Shown here piece after piece: positions 1 to 8,745 of a DNA stretch of 41,106 nucleotides; within the stretch, counting starts at the first letter, position 1; each line of letters opens with the position of its first letter. Origin of the DNA: Bacteroidia bacterium (lineage in GTDB: Bacteria; Bacteroidota; Bacteroidia; Cytophagales; Flammeovirgaceae); assembly GCA_030425505.1 (NCBI GenBank), contig JAUIAB010000024.1, positions 1 through 41,106 on the forward strand, read 5' to 3'. The notes under the pieces are model-generated. The model made no database searches. It was not told the origin of the DNA and saw only the letters and a program-made list of their open reading frames with translations. A program made the translations under genes and the position numbers.

Positions 1-1
1 A

Positions 2-139
2 AAGAAATGGTTTAGGGCAGGGGTAGCAAGGTATAAGGGTGTTGCCAAGACGCATGTTCAGCATGTATTGGAGGCAATAGCATATAACTTAAAGAGAGCT
101 CCTGGGATAATTGTGTCTAATGCAATACAAAAAAGCTGA
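2..139 (+). CDS. C-terminal end of an insertion-sequence transposase (partial, runs off the left edge)
   Basis: The second frame is open from the window edge to a TGA at 137-139 and gives 45 residues, including WFRAGVARYKG, AKTHVQHVLEAIAYNLKR and a short tail. The pattern (aromatic-rich start, GVAKTH, a helix ending in NLKR) is what I know from the C-termini of DDE transposases of the IS1182/IS5-like type, where the last catalytic-domain helix precedes the stop. The catalytic residues lie outside the window, so I cannot say whether the element is intact. Immediately after the stop there is a 7-bp inverted repeat (154-160 with 172-178) that could be part of the IS end or a weak terminator. Family assignment at the IS level is inference. 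Confidence 0.6.
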   Translation, partial: KKWFRAGVARYKGVAKTHVQHVLEAIAYNLKRAPGIIVSNAIQKS

Positions 140-583
140 AATGGAAGAGAAAATCAGGAAATTCAATCGACTTCCTGAAAAACAGTGAAACAAATGACCC
201 TACAAACCAGCAAAAAAAAACCAAAAATATTATCTCATTGAATTTTGCAAAGCTCTCTGGGATAACTTAAAGAAGAATTCGTTTTTTTCGTTCAAAAACT
301 CCTGATGCTTCGTTTCAGCCTGTAATGTTGCCACGTTCTCTTTTGCTTTGCGTGTACCGAACCAAGGAAGCATTTTAACAAGCATGTTATTCCAAGCACA
401 AGTAACTTGATGCTTATTTTTAGGCAGGTATGCAATTTGGTTAAATGACTTCAAAACAACTAAATGTGATATATTTATAATAAATACACCTTATTTGTAT
501 CTCAAAAGTATAACTAATTAATTACTAGCATTAGTTGTATTTTGTATAGGGGAAAGTAAATTACCAAATAAACAAGTTGTGTT
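140..583. other. Intergenic stretch between transposase fragment and adenine deaminase gene
   Basis: This AT-rich stretch of about 440 bases has no gene I can defend. It contains a minus-strand open frame (listed separately, weak) and the presumed promoter region of the gene starting at 584. No clear IS terminal inverted repeat or target-site duplication could be recognised, so the exact right end of the insertion element is unknown. Confidence 0.5.
230..454 (-). CDS. Possible small hypothetical protein, 74 residues
   Basis: An open frame on the minus strand begins at a TTG (452-454) and encodes a Lys/Glu/Asn-rich 74-residue protein; an internal ATG 23 codons later gives a shorter 51-residue version. 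The C-terminal half (KENVATLQAETKHQEF and following) looks helical and could form a short coiled coil. I recognise no domain, signal peptide or membrane segment. It sits next to a transposase end, so it may be a decayed fragment or a chance frame. The composition is compatible with real coding sequence but does not prove it. Confidence 0.25.
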   Translation of the reverse strand: MKSFNQIAYLPKNKHQVTCAWNNMLVKMLPWFGTRKAKENVATLQAETKHQEFLNEKNEFFFKLSQRALQNSMR

Positions 584-1615
584 ATGAAAAACTCAAGTCT
601 AAAAAAATTCATAGAAGCAGTTCCTAAATCTGAAATCCATTTACACATAGAAGGGACTTTTGAACCTAACTTAATGTTCGAAATTGCAAAGCGGAACAAT
701 ATAAAAATTAAATATAGCTCTGTCGATGAAGTCAAAGAAGCATATCGATTCAATAACCTACAAGAGTTCTTAGATATATACTATGCAGGAGCTAACGTGT
801 TAATTACTGAGCAAGACTTTTATGATTTGACCTGGGCTTACCTCACTAAAGCTTCTTCACAAAACGTAAGGCATGTAGAAATTTTCTTTGATCCTCAAAC
901 CCATACAGAACGCGGAGTCAGCTTCTCTACAGTAGTAAATGGAATATACAAAGCATTAGAAAAAGGAGAAAAACAGCTTGGAATAACCTTTAGACTCATA
1001 ATGTCTTACCTAAGGCACTTATCAGAAGAAGCTGCTTTTGAAACCTTAGAGCAATCATTAGAATATAAAAATTGGATTGATGGCGTTGGATTAGATTCCT
1101 CTGAGGTAGGCAACCCTCCCGAAAAGTTTGAACAAGTATTTAAAGCCTCTTCTGAAAAGGGCTACAAACTATGTGCTCATGCAGGTGAAGAAGGACCATC
1201 AGAATATATTTGGAGTGCTCTAAAAAATTTAAAAGTTGATCGGATTGATCATGGAAATAGGTGTTTAGATGATAAAGAGCTGGTAAAATATCTCGCTAAA
1301 ACTCAAATACCACTTACGCTTTGTCCTCTTTCCAACTTGGAGTTAAAAGTTATCCAAGACTTAAAAAAATATCCACTAAAAAATATGATGAGTGAAAATT
1401 TGCTGGTTACCATAAATTCAGATGATCCAGCTTATTTCGGTGGCTATATGAACGAAAACTTTTTTGCTATTTCAGAGGCACTTGACCTCGCAGAAATAGA
1501 AGTAGCAACTTTAATAAAAAATGGGTTTAAAGCAACTTGGCTATCTGAAGATAAAAAAGAATGGTGGTGTAATCAGGTAGATGAGGTTTTAAAAAAACAG
1601 CCAGTGAATACATAA
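584..1615 (+). CDS. Adenine deaminase (Aah1-type member of the adenosine/AMP deaminase superfamily)
   Basis: A 343-residue zinc-dependent purine deaminase, probably converting adenine to hypoxanthine and ammonia in the cytoplasm (purine salvage). The TIM-barrel metal site is complete: H19 and H21 in EIHLHIEGT, H199 with the catalytic E202 in CAHAGEEG, H223 in IDHGNR, and D280-D281 in NSDDPAYFGGY. The SDDPAYFGGY form, together with FFDPQTHTERGV and GVGLDSSEVG, is the pattern of the fungal/bacterial adenine deaminases, not of true adenosine deaminases, which is why I prefer adenine as substrate. Length is normal for that group. The ATG at 584 places the protein start just before the barrel. The gene stands alone, with a small hypothetical gene 84 bases downstream. 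Many databases would simply label it adenosine deaminase. Confidence 0.85.
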   Translation: MKNSSLKKFIEAVPKSEIHLHIEGTFEPNLMFEIAKRNNIKIKYSSVDEVKEAYRFNNLQEFLDIYYAGANVLITEQDFYDLTWAYLTKASSQNVRHVEIFFDPQTHTERGVSFSTVVNGIYKALEKGEKQLGITFRLIMSYLRHLSEEAAFETLEQSLEYKNWIDGVGLDSSEVGNPPEKFEQVFKASSEKGYKLCAHAGEEGPSEYIWSALKNLKVDRIDHGNRCLDDKELVKYLAKTQIPLTLCPLSNLELKVIQDLKKYPLKNMMSENLLVTINSDDPAYFGGYMNENFFAISEALDLAEIEVATLIKNGFKATWLSEDKKEWWCNQVDEVLKKQPVNT

Positions 1616-1699
1616 AAAGTAAAGTGTAAGTAAAATCAATGTAGCATCAGCTTGCAGTTTTGATTAAAACTCATACCTTTATAGAATTGATATTTATAA

Positions 1700-2017
1700 A
1701 TGTCTAGGAAGGATTTATATATACTAATATCACTTTTTTTGCTGGTAACTAATACAGCGTCAGTGTTGTCTACTTATCTTGAAGACGACAAAGACCCTAT
1801 GGAGGTTACCTCAGAAGCAGAAACTGAGAAAATCGAAAAAGAACCTTCAGAGAAGGAGTTTAACAAGTTAGAGGGCTACTTTCCAACGCATTCAGATATT
1901 AAAATAATTTCAAAGTTCTGTCTGTTCCAAAAATTAAGCTCGTCTAACTTTGTGCCTATTTTAAAAAGGCATTTAGACTTTTACCTCCTCTATCATTCCC
2001 TCAAAATAGCCTGCTGA
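1700..2017 (+). CDS. Small hypothetical protein with N-terminal signal/membrane segment
   Basis: The 105-residue product has a hydrophobic N-terminus (about residues 6-24, LYILISLFLLV), a very acidic middle (about 30-60, rich in Glu, Asp and Lys) and a basic, aromatic C-terminal third ending in a single Cys. This could be an exported or membrane-anchored small protein. I recognise no family. It lies between the adenine deaminase gene and the efflux operon, on the same strand, 99 bases before the adaptor gene. That gap contains a near-palindrome that may be the efflux operon's operator, so this gene is probably not co-regulated in a simple way. Small proteins upstream of RND operons are common in Bacteroidota, but a functional link here is only a guess. 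Confidence 0.45.
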   Translation: MSRKDLYILISLFLLVTNTASVLSTYLEDDKDPMEVTSEAETEKIEKEPSEKEFNKLEGYFPTHSDIKIISKFCLFQKLSSSNFVPILKRHLDFYLLYHSLKIAC

Positions 2018-2027
2018 AATACCTGAT

Positions 2028-2045
2028 TCGTTCTTCAAAGAACGA
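2028..2045. promoter_or_regulatory. Near-perfect dyad upstream of the RND efflux operon (candidate operator)
   Basis: TCGTTCTT and AAGAACGA are exact reverse complements separated by two bases (CA), giving an 18-base near-palindrome whose end is 71 bases before the ATG of the adaptor gene. A two-base centre cannot form a hairpin loop, so a dimeric repressor or activator site is more plausible than a terminator. No regulator gene lies next to the operon in this window, so the binding protein is unknown. Confidence 0.4.
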
Positions 2046-2116
2046 TAGTACTATTGTCCTGATAATGCATGGCATTAGCTTCTAAATAATTTTTCAGTTA
2101 GACTATAATTAAACCA

Positions 2117-3199
2117 ATGAATAAAATAATTATAAACATCAGCTTGTTTGTGTTAATAGCTATAGCAAGCTGTAAATCACATAATGAAAGTCATAAGTCT
2201 CTGATGAGATTCCCAGTAACCAATCCTTTAAGAAAAGATACGCTAACGACCAGAACATATGTTTCGCAGATACATTCTGCTCGCCATATTGAGCTTAGGG
2301 CTTTGGAAAAAGGATATCTTGAGAAAATTTATGTAGATGAAGGTCAATTTGTCAAAAAAGGTCAACTCATGTTTCAAATTATGCCTCGTCTTTATCAGGC
2401 AGAATTAAAAAGAGCTCAGGCAGAGACAGAGTTTGCAGAAATAGAGTACCAAAATACTAAAAAGCTTGTTGAAACAAACGTAGTATCACCTAATGAACTG
2501 GCTCTCTCTAAAGCAAAACTAGATAAAGCTAAGGCAGAGCTAGCACTAGCTCAAGTACACTTAGACTTTACCCAGATAAGAGCTCCTTTTGATGGCATAA
2601 TGGATCATTTACATGTAAGAGAAGGTAGTCTAGTTGAGGAAGGTGAGCTGCTTACCACTCTTTCTGACAACCATGAAATGTGGGTCTACTTCAATGTTCC
2701 CGAGGCAGAATATCTGGATTACAAAAGTAAAGTAAAAGAAGACAGCATTATGGAAGTTCAGCTGAGACTCGCAAACAACAAATTGTTTGAATATTTTGGT
2801 AAGGTAACCGCCATAGAAGCTGATTTCAACAATGAAACAGGTAATATAGCGTTTAGAGCAACCTTTCCAAACCCTAAAGGTCTCTTAAGGCATGGGGAAA
2901 CTGGCAATATATTGGTGAAACGACCATTAAAAAATGCATTGTTGATTCCGCAAAAAGCAACTTTTGAAATCTTAGATCAGCACTACGTTTTTGTAGTAGA
3001 TAAAAACAACATAGTTCATTCAAGACATATAAACGTTGGTGCTGAGCTTCCACATTTATATGAAGTAAAAGCTGGGCTCAAAGAATCTGAGAGCATACTA
3101 ATCGAAGGTTTAAGGAAAGTACGTGATGAAGATGAGGTTATTCCAGAGTTCCAAAAACCAGAGGAAGTTCTGAGCCAACTAGATCTATATGCTGAGTAA
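2117..3199 (+). CDS. RND efflux system periplasmic adaptor (membrane fusion) lipoprotein
   Basis: This 360-residue HlyD/AcrA-family adaptor would link the inner-membrane pump encoded next to the outer-membrane channel encoded third. A signal peptide ends in a lipobox (IAIASC, lipidated Cys at residue 19), so the mature protein should be membrane-anchored. The order of domains is typical: barrel-sandwich half (about 50-85, EKIYVDEGQFVKKGQ), a helical hairpin (about 90-150, repeated Ala/Glu/Lys-rich heptads), the second half of the lipoyl-like domain (RAPFDGIMDHLHVREGSLV), then beta-barrel and membrane-proximal domains to the end. Length is usual for the family. The stop is followed after 24 bases by the pump gene, so the three genes form one operon. 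Substrates cannot be deduced from sequence. Confidence 0.93.
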   Translation: MNKIIINISLFVLIAIASCKSHNESHKSLMRFPVTNPLRKDTLTTRTYVSQIHSARHIELRALEKGYLEKIYVDEGQFVKKGQLMFQIMPRLYQAELKRAQAETEFAEIEYQNTKKLVETNVVSPNELALSKAKLDKAKAELALAQVHLDFTQIRAPFDGIMDHLHVREGSLVEEGELLTTLSDNHEMWVYFNVPEAEYLDYKSKVKEDSIMEVQLRLANNKLFEYFGKVTAIEADFNNETGNIAFRATFPNPKGLLRHGETGNILVKRPLKNALLIPQKATFEILDQHYVFVVDKNNIVHSRHINVGAELPHLYEVKAGLKESESILIEGLRKVRDEDEVIPEFQKPEEVLSQLDLYAE

Positions 3200-3223
3200 T
3201 CATTCACTCTAAAAAAATTAACC

Positions 3224-6200
3224 ATGTTTATAAGTAGAATAATACATAGACCTGTTTTGGCTATTGTCATTTCAGTAGTATTACTTTTCACAGGAGGGCT
3301 GGCCATCAAAATGTTGCCAAAGTCACAGTTTCCACAGATTGCCCCTACGGTAGTTAATATTTTCATTGCATTTCCTGGATCAAGTGCTGAGGTACTAATA
3401 AACTCTACACTAATACCATTAGAGCAATCTATTAATGGTGTTCAGGACATGCGCTATATCTCTTCTGATGCTACAAGTGCTGGTGAGGCAACTATCCGGG
3501 TTATTTTTGAGCCAGGAACTGACCCAAACGAAGCAGTAGTTAGAGTAAAGACAAGAGTAGACCAGGTAATGCCGCTATTACCGCCACTTGTTCAGAGAGA
3601 AGGGGTAATTATTACCCCCATCCAGCCAAGCATGTTGATGTATGTTAACCTTTATAGTACGGACAAAGAAGCAGACGAAAAATTCCTTTACAACTATGCA
3701 AACGTTAATATGATTCCTGAAATCCAAAGAATAAAGGGAATTGCTCGTGCGCAAATATTAGGAAGCAGGCAGTACGCTATGAGGGTTTGGTTAAAACCAG
3801 ATCGTATGAGAGCCTATAAAATTTCCGCTGAAGAAGCAGTTGAAGCAATGTTAGAGCAAAGTATTATTGCCAGACCAGGAAGATTGGGTAGGGCTGACGG
3901 AAAAAACTCTCAGTCACTTGAGTATGTACTGGTTTATCAAGAGCGATACAATAAACCCGAGCAATATGAAAATATCATCGTAAAAGCCAACGAAGAAGGA
4001 GAGATTATTTATTTAAAAGATATTGCAGAAATAGAGCTGGGAAGTGAGTTTTTTGATATCTATTCTAATCTTGATGGCTATCCAGCAGCATCTATTGTAT
4101 TAAAACAAACAGTAGGAAGTAATGCCTCAAAAGTTATTGAAGAAGTAAAAGAAAAGCTTGCAGAAATGAAGGAAGCATTTCCTCATGGCATGGACTTCAA
4201 AATTAGTTATGATGTTTCAAACTTTCTTGACGCTTCCATTGAGCAAGTTACACACACCTTGCGAGATGCATTTATCTTAGTGGCTTTGGTAGTATTTATT
4301 TTCCTTGGAGACTGGAGGTCAACACTTATTCCAATACTAGCTGTACCAGTATCATTAATTGGGACATTTTTTGTATTGCAGCTATTTGGATTATCCATCA
4401 ACCTAATCACTCTTTTTGCCCTGGTATTAGCAATTGGAATTGTGGTAGATGATGCTATAGTAGTAGTAGAAGCAGTACATGCTAAAATGGAAGAAAAGAA
4501 GCTCTCTTCTTACTACGCTGTAAAAGAAGTGATGGGTGAAATAAGTGGTGCTATTATCGCAATTACTTTGGTAATGGTATCTGTATTTTTACCTATCACA
4601 TTCATGTCAGGGCCAGTAGGTACATTTTATCGACAGTTTGGAATTACTATGGCTAGTTCCATTGTCCTCTCTGCTATTGTAGCACTTACATTAACACCTG
4701 TTCTATGCGCCATTATTTTAAAAAAACACCATGAAAAAAAGAAGAAGAAAAACCTGTTAAATAAAATTATTGGTGGATTTAATGTAGGCTTTGAAAAGCT
4801 TACAGGAAAATACATTAAAGTTTTAAGACTAATTGTAAATCGAAAGATAGTAACCTGGAGTATTCTGATAGCATTTGGTGTAGGCATTTATATTGAAAGT
4901 CAATTCCTTCCTTCAGGATTTATACCAAATGAAGATCAAGGAACTATTTATGCTATTATCCAAACACCTCCAGGAGCAACTCTTGAAAGAACCAATAGGG
5001 TTTCTCACGAGCTGCAAGAAATAGCAGAAGAGATAGAGGGAATCGAGTCAGTTTCTGCACTTGCTGGGTATGAAATTATGACAGAAGGTAGGGGATCTAA
5101 TGCTGGTACTTGCTTGATAAATCTAAAGAATTGGTCAGATCGAGAGCACACTGTACACGAAATCATGGAAGAACTTGAAGAAAAAACCCATAACCTAGGG
5201 GCAATAATTGAGTTTTTTGAACCACCAGCAGTTCCTGGATTTGGTACATCTGGAGGATTCTCTTTAAGGCTTCTTGATAAAACAAACGAGACGGACTACC
5301 AAGAGTTTGATGTGATTAACCAAAACTTTATGGAAGCACTCCGAAAGAGAGAGGAGCTTACGGGTCTATTTACCTTTTTTGCTGCTAACTATCCACAGTA
5401 TGAGATGGTTATAGATAATAAGGTAGCTATGCAAAAAGGAGTTTCTATTAATGATGCAATGGAAAACCTTAACATCTTGATTGGGAGTACTTATGAGCAG
5501 GGCTTTATTCGATTCGGAAGGTTCTTTAAAGTTCATGTTCAGGCATTACCAGAATATAGAAGATACCCATCCGACCTTGATGAATATTTTGTTAAAAATG
5601 AGCATGGTGAAATGGTACCATACTCATCTTTTATGAAGTTGATAAAAAAACAAGGACCGAATGAAATAACGCGTTTTAACCTTTACAACTCCGCATCTAT
5701 TCGAGGTCTCCCTGCTGGGGGATATACAACTGGTGATGCAATTGATGCTATAAGAGAAGTTGCAGCATCTACTCTTCCGAGAGGCTATGATATTGCTTGG
5801 GAAGATTTGTCATACGATCAATCAAGGAGAGGAAATGAGGCATTATACATTTTTATCATCGTTCTTGTTTTCGTATACCTGGTACTGGCAGCTCAATATG
5901 AAAGTTTCTTATTGCCGCTAGCAGTTTTATTATCTCTTCCTATCGGGATTTTTGGATCGTTTTTTCTTTTAAAAGCAATGGGATTAGCTAATGATGTCTA
6001 TGCACAAGTAGGGCTAATAATGCTTGTTGGTCTACTTGGAAAAAATGCTGTATTGATAGTTGAGTTTGCAGTTCAAAAGCACCATCAAGGAGCATCCGTT
6101 TTTGATGCAGCAATTGAAGGAGCTAAGGTGCGGTTTAGACCTATTCTGATGACATCTTTTGCTTTTATTGCTGGTCTTATTCCTTTAGTATTATCCCATG

Positions 6201-6448
6201 GAGCCGGAGCAGTTGGAAATAAAACGATAGGAGGTTCTGCGCTTGGAGGGATGCTTCTAGGGACTTTGCTAGGAGTATTAGTTATACCTGGTCTATACTA
6301 TATTTTTGGTAAAATGTCAGAAAAAAGACAACTAATAAAAGGGGAATACGACGAATCTTTATCCCAAGAATATGTCCATCAAGCTATTGAGAATGACTGG
6401 AAATCAAAAAAAGGAAAAACCTCCAAATCAAATAGAAATAAACAGTAA
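3224..6448 (+). CDS. RND multidrug efflux transporter, inner-membrane pump (HAE1/AcrB family)
   Basis: A 1074-residue proton-driven resistance-nodulation-division pump. It begins with the expected first helix preceded by FISRIIHRPVLA and shows two homologous halves, each with a large periplasmic loop followed by a block of membrane helices. The proton-relay residues are present: D409-D410 in GIVVDDAIVVVEA (helix 4) and K940 in LLGKNAVLIVEFA (helix 10). GPVGTFYRQFGIT and RFRPILMTSFAF are further family signatures. The protein ends in a Lys-rich cytoplasmic tail. It is slightly longer than AcrB (about 1050) because of that tail. The HAE1-type relay argues for organic substrates, not heavy metals. 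It lies 24 bases after the adaptor gene and 14 bases before the channel gene. The middle of the sequence shows no frameshift. Confidence 0.96.
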   Translation: MFISRIIHRPVLAIVISVVLLFTGGLAIKMLPKSQFPQIAPTVVNIFIAFPGSSAEVLINSTLIPLEQSINGVQDMRYISSDATSAGEATIRVIFEPGTDPNEAVVRVKTRVDQVMPLLPPLVQREGVIITPIQPSMLMYVNLYSTDKEADEKFLYNYANVNMIPEIQRIKGIARAQILGSRQYAMRVWLKPDRMRAYKISAEEAVEAMLEQSIIARPGRLGRADGKNSQSLEYVLVYQERYNKPEQYENIIVKANEEGEIIYLKDIAEIELGSEFFDIYSNLDGYPAASIVLKQTVGSNASKVIEEVKEKLAEMKEAFPHGMDFKISYDVSNFLDASIEQVTHTLRDAFILVALVVFIFLGDWRSTLIPILAVPVSLIGTFFVLQLFGLSINLITLFALVLAIGIVVDDAIVVVEAVHAKMEEKKLSSYYAVKEVMGEISGAIIAITLVMVSVFLPITFMSGPVGTFYRQFGITMASSIVLSAIVALTLTPVLCAIILKKHHEKKKKKNLLNKIIGGFNVGFEKLTGKYIKVLRLIVNRKIVTWSILIAFGVGIYIESQFLPSGFIPNEDQGTIYAIIQTPPGATLERTNRVSHELQEIAEEIEGIESVSALAGYEIMTEGRGSNAGTCLINLKNWSDREHTVHEIMEELEEKTHNLGAIIEFFEPPAVPGFGTSGGFSLRLLDKTNETDYQEFDVINQNFMEALRKREELTGLFTFFAANYPQYEMVIDNKVAMQKGVSINDAMENLNILIGSTYEQGFIRFGRFFKVHVQALPEYRRYPSDLDEYFVKNEHGEMVPYSSFMKLIKKQGPNEITRFNLYNSASIRGLPAGGYTTGDAIDAIREVAASTLPRGYDIAWEDLSYDQSRRGNEALYIFIIVLVFVYLVLAAQYESFLLPLAVLLSLPIGIFGSFFLLKAMGLANDVYAQVGLIMLVGLLGKNAVLIVEFAVQKHHQGASVFDAAIEGAKVRFRPILMTSFAFIAGLIPLVLSHGAGAVGNKTIGGSALGGMLLGTLLGVLVIPGLYYIFGKMSEKRQLIKGEYDESLSQEYVHQAIENDWKSKKGKTSKSNRNKQ

Positions 6449-6462
6449 TAAATACAGGCTAT

Positions 6463-7893
6463 ATGAAACCTAATAAAATAACACATATTCTATCTTTTGT
6501 CATATCAACTATATTTTTATCCTCTTGTGTACCAGAATTAGTTGTCTGGGATTCTAAGCAGGATATTCCTAAGCAGTTTATTGATAAAAATGACACTACC
6601 AATACATCTAGTAGCAAATGGGATCAATATTTTAATGATCCTGATTTGGTTAGATTAATTGAAATGGCACTTCTGAACAATCAAGAGCTAAACATTTTTC
6701 AAAGAGAAATGGAGATTATGAAAAATGAAGTACTAGTTAGAAAAGGAGAGTATCTTCCCTTCATTAATATAGGTGTGGAGGGTAGTATAGATAAAGTTGG
6801 CGAATACTCAAGAACAGGTGCTGTAGAGAAAAATTTACCTATAAAAGAAGATAAAGCGTTTCCTGAACCCCTCTCAGACTTTATACTTGGTATTTATACT
6901 ACTTGGGAAGTAGATATTTGGAAAAAGCTGAGGAATGCAAAAAAATCAGCTCTGACCAGATACCTTGCTACAGTTGAAGGAAGAAATTTTCTGGTAACCA
7001 ATTTGGTATCAGAAATAGCTGTTGCTTATTATGAGCTATTAGCTTTGGATAGACAGCTGGATATAGTTCAACAAAATGTCAAAATACAAAGTGATGCATT
7101 AGAGATTGTTAAAATCCAAAAACAGGCAGCAAGGGTAACTGAGTTAGCAGTAAAGCGTTTTGAAGCACAGCTTACTGGAACGCAAAGTTTACAGTATGAT
7201 ATTCAGCAAAGCATTGTAGAAAAAGAAAATGAGATCAATTTCCTCATTGGGAGATTTCCTCAGCCTATCGCCAGATCTAAAACAGCATTTGATGAGATAT
7301 TACTTGATAATATTCATCCAGGTGTTCCTTTGCAGCTGTTGGAAAACCGCCCTGATATAAGGCAAGCTGAGCTAGAGCTAGCTGCATCTAAAATAGACGT
7401 TAAAGTAGCAAAGGCTAATTTTTACCCTCGGTTAGATATCGGAGCAAACCTTGGCTATCAGGCGTTTAACCCCAAGTTTCTAATTAGCACTCCTGAGTCA
7501 ATGCTATTCAGGTTAGGTGGAGAACTTGTTGCACCTCTAGTAAACAGGAATAGAATTAAAGCAATCTATCGTAATGCGAATGAACGACAAATTCAGGCTA
7601 CTATTGAGTACCAACAAACAATCTTGAAAGCTTACATTGAAGTAGTCAATCAACTTGCTAATATTCAAAATTTGAAGAAGGGATATGAATTTAAATCTAA
7701 GCAGGTTCAACAACTTAATGAGTCAATAAACATCTCAAATAATCTTTTTAAGTCAACTCGTGCAGATTATATTGAAGTTCTTCTTACCCAAGAAGAGGCA
7801 TTAGAAAGTAGATTTGAACTAGTAGAAACTAAAGTGAAACAGCTAAATGCGAAAGTCAATATTTATAGAGTTCTTGGAGGAGGATGGAGATAA
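6463..7893 (+). CDS. Outer-membrane efflux channel lipoprotein (TolC/NodT family)
   Basis: The 476-residue third component of the efflux operon forms the outer-membrane exit duct. The signal peptide ends in a lipobox (LSSC, Cys22), as in NodT/OprM-type channels. Two repeated outer-membrane-efflux domains follow (about 60-265 and 280-475), with the long helical stretches of the trimeric barrel. Recognisable family motifs are YTTWEVDIWKKLR, LLENRPDIRQAELELAASK and the final helix. Length matches the family. It is the last gene of the operon, and a 9-bp inverted repeat just after its stop could separate it from the convergent gene. The operon therefore encodes a complete pump without needing a shared TolC. 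Confidence 0.94.
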   Translation: MKPNKITHILSFVISTIFLSSCVPELVVWDSKQDIPKQFIDKNDTTNTSSSKWDQYFNDPDLVRLIEMALLNNQELNIFQREMEIMKNEVLVRKGEYLPFINIGVEGSIDKVGEYSRTGAVEKNLPIKEDKAFPEPLSDFILGIYTTWEVDIWKKLRNAKKSALTRYLATVEGRNFLVTNLVSEIAVAYYELLALDRQLDIVQQNVKIQSDALEIVKIQKQAARVTELAVKRFEAQLTGTQSLQYDIQQSIVEKENEINFLIGRFPQPIARSKTAFDEILLDNIHPGVPLQLLENRPDIRQAELELAASKIDVKVAKANFYPRLDIGANLGYQAFNPKFLISTPESMLFRLGGELVAPLVNRNRIKAIYRNANERQIQATIEYQQTILKAYIEVVNQLANIQNLKKGYEFKSKQVQQLNESINISNNLFKSTRADYIEVLLTQEEALESRFELVETKVKQLNAKVNIYRVLGGGWR

Positions 7894-7903
7894 GTAATAT
7901 AAC

Positions 7904-7936
7904 ACTCATAAACTTATAATAAATACTTTTATGAGT
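7904..7936. terminator. Hairpin between convergent genes (possible bidirectional terminator)
   Basis: ACTCATAAA (7904-7912) pairs exactly with TTTATGAGT (7928-7936) across a 15-base loop. The hairpin lies between the efflux operon and the converging secreted-protein gene, and its right arm overlaps the stop codon of the latter. Neither side has a convincing T-run, so it may be a weak terminator or only a 3'-end stabilising structure. Confidence 0.4.
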
Positions 7937-8636
7937 TTGAGAGTTCATTATTATAATACGAAACAAGCTTTCTTATATTCTTTGATTTTTTCAGATTCAT
8001 ATTTTTCTTCTTAAGAAAAGCGTCTAATTCGTCTTTGTTTTTAGAAAAACAATCTAAAATTTTTTTCTTATTATCTTGAAGAAAGCCACCTCTAAAGTCT
8101 AGCATATTGAGCTCTTTGCGTTCATCTATGATTAAAAAGACTGGAGCAAAAGAACCATGCGGACTTCCTATTGAGGCTAATGCATAATGTCCAGGAGAAG
8201 AAAATGCAGGGTTATTTCCATTTGTTGCGTAATCAGATTGCAGGGCTCTTCCTCTTTTTAGATTGGTATCAAAACTTCGTTCTAAAAAAGATACCGCACC
8301 TTCTTCTAGCAGCTCATAAAAGTGTTTTCTTTTGTAGTTATTGCTTCGCTCAATAGCTATAGAAACGAAAGTCCTGTTAGTTTCTTTTTTAGGTTCAATG
8401 AATTGAAAGGTTAAAACATTTGATGCTGTAAAAGATTTAATACCATCATCAGTAGAAATAAATACAACATCATTTCCAATATCATATTTAACATTTCCAG
8501 AAAGTTTCTGCCCAGACATAAGATCTACACTTCCTTCCTGCCACTTTCCCTTGAAAAAATTTTGCGTAAAAGCGGGAGAAAAAACCAAGGCTACTAAACT
8601 TAAAATGATAAAAAGCTGAGCTAATAATCGAGTCAT
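7929..8636 (-). CDS. Secreted protein of unknown function, paralogue of the neighbouring gene
   Basis: The 235-residue product has a signal peptide (about residues 1-24, ending SPAFTQ), so it is exported. The mature part opens with WQEGSVDLMSGQKLSGNVKYD, which reads as successive beta strands, followed by SFTASNVLTFQF and KRKHFYELLEEGAVSFLER, and it ends in a Lys/Asn-rich basic tail. The same blocks occur in the next gene on the strand (8746-9354), so the two are tandem duplicates that have diverged. The family looks like a Bacteroidota-specific group of exported beta proteins. No catalytic motif or T9SS sorting domain is visible. Compared with its sister it has a longer, lower-complexity middle. 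Confidence 0.75.
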   Translation of the reverse strand: MTRLLAQLFIILSLVALVFSPAFTQNFFKGKWQEGSVDLMSGQKLSGNVKYDIGNDVVFISTDDGIKSFTASNVLTFQFIEPKKETNRTFVSIAIERSNNYKRKHFYELLEEGAVSFLERSFDTNLKRGRALQSDYATNGNNPAFSSPGHYALASIGSPHGSFAPVFLIIDERKELNMLDFRGGFLQDNKKKILDCFSKNKDELDAFLKKKNMNLKKSKNIRKLVSYYNNELSNS

Positions 8637-8745
8637 AATAATATTTAAATTGAACGAATTACAATAATAGTATATAACCTTAGAGGTTAATAGAGAAAAT
8701 AAAATTAAACCAACAAAAGAAAACTACATATAAGTTATTGGTAAA

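Noticed and set aside
3016-3366. Minus-strand open frame across the adaptor/pump junction
   Set aside because: It lies opposite two clearly coding genes and has no domain signature; an antisense shadow.
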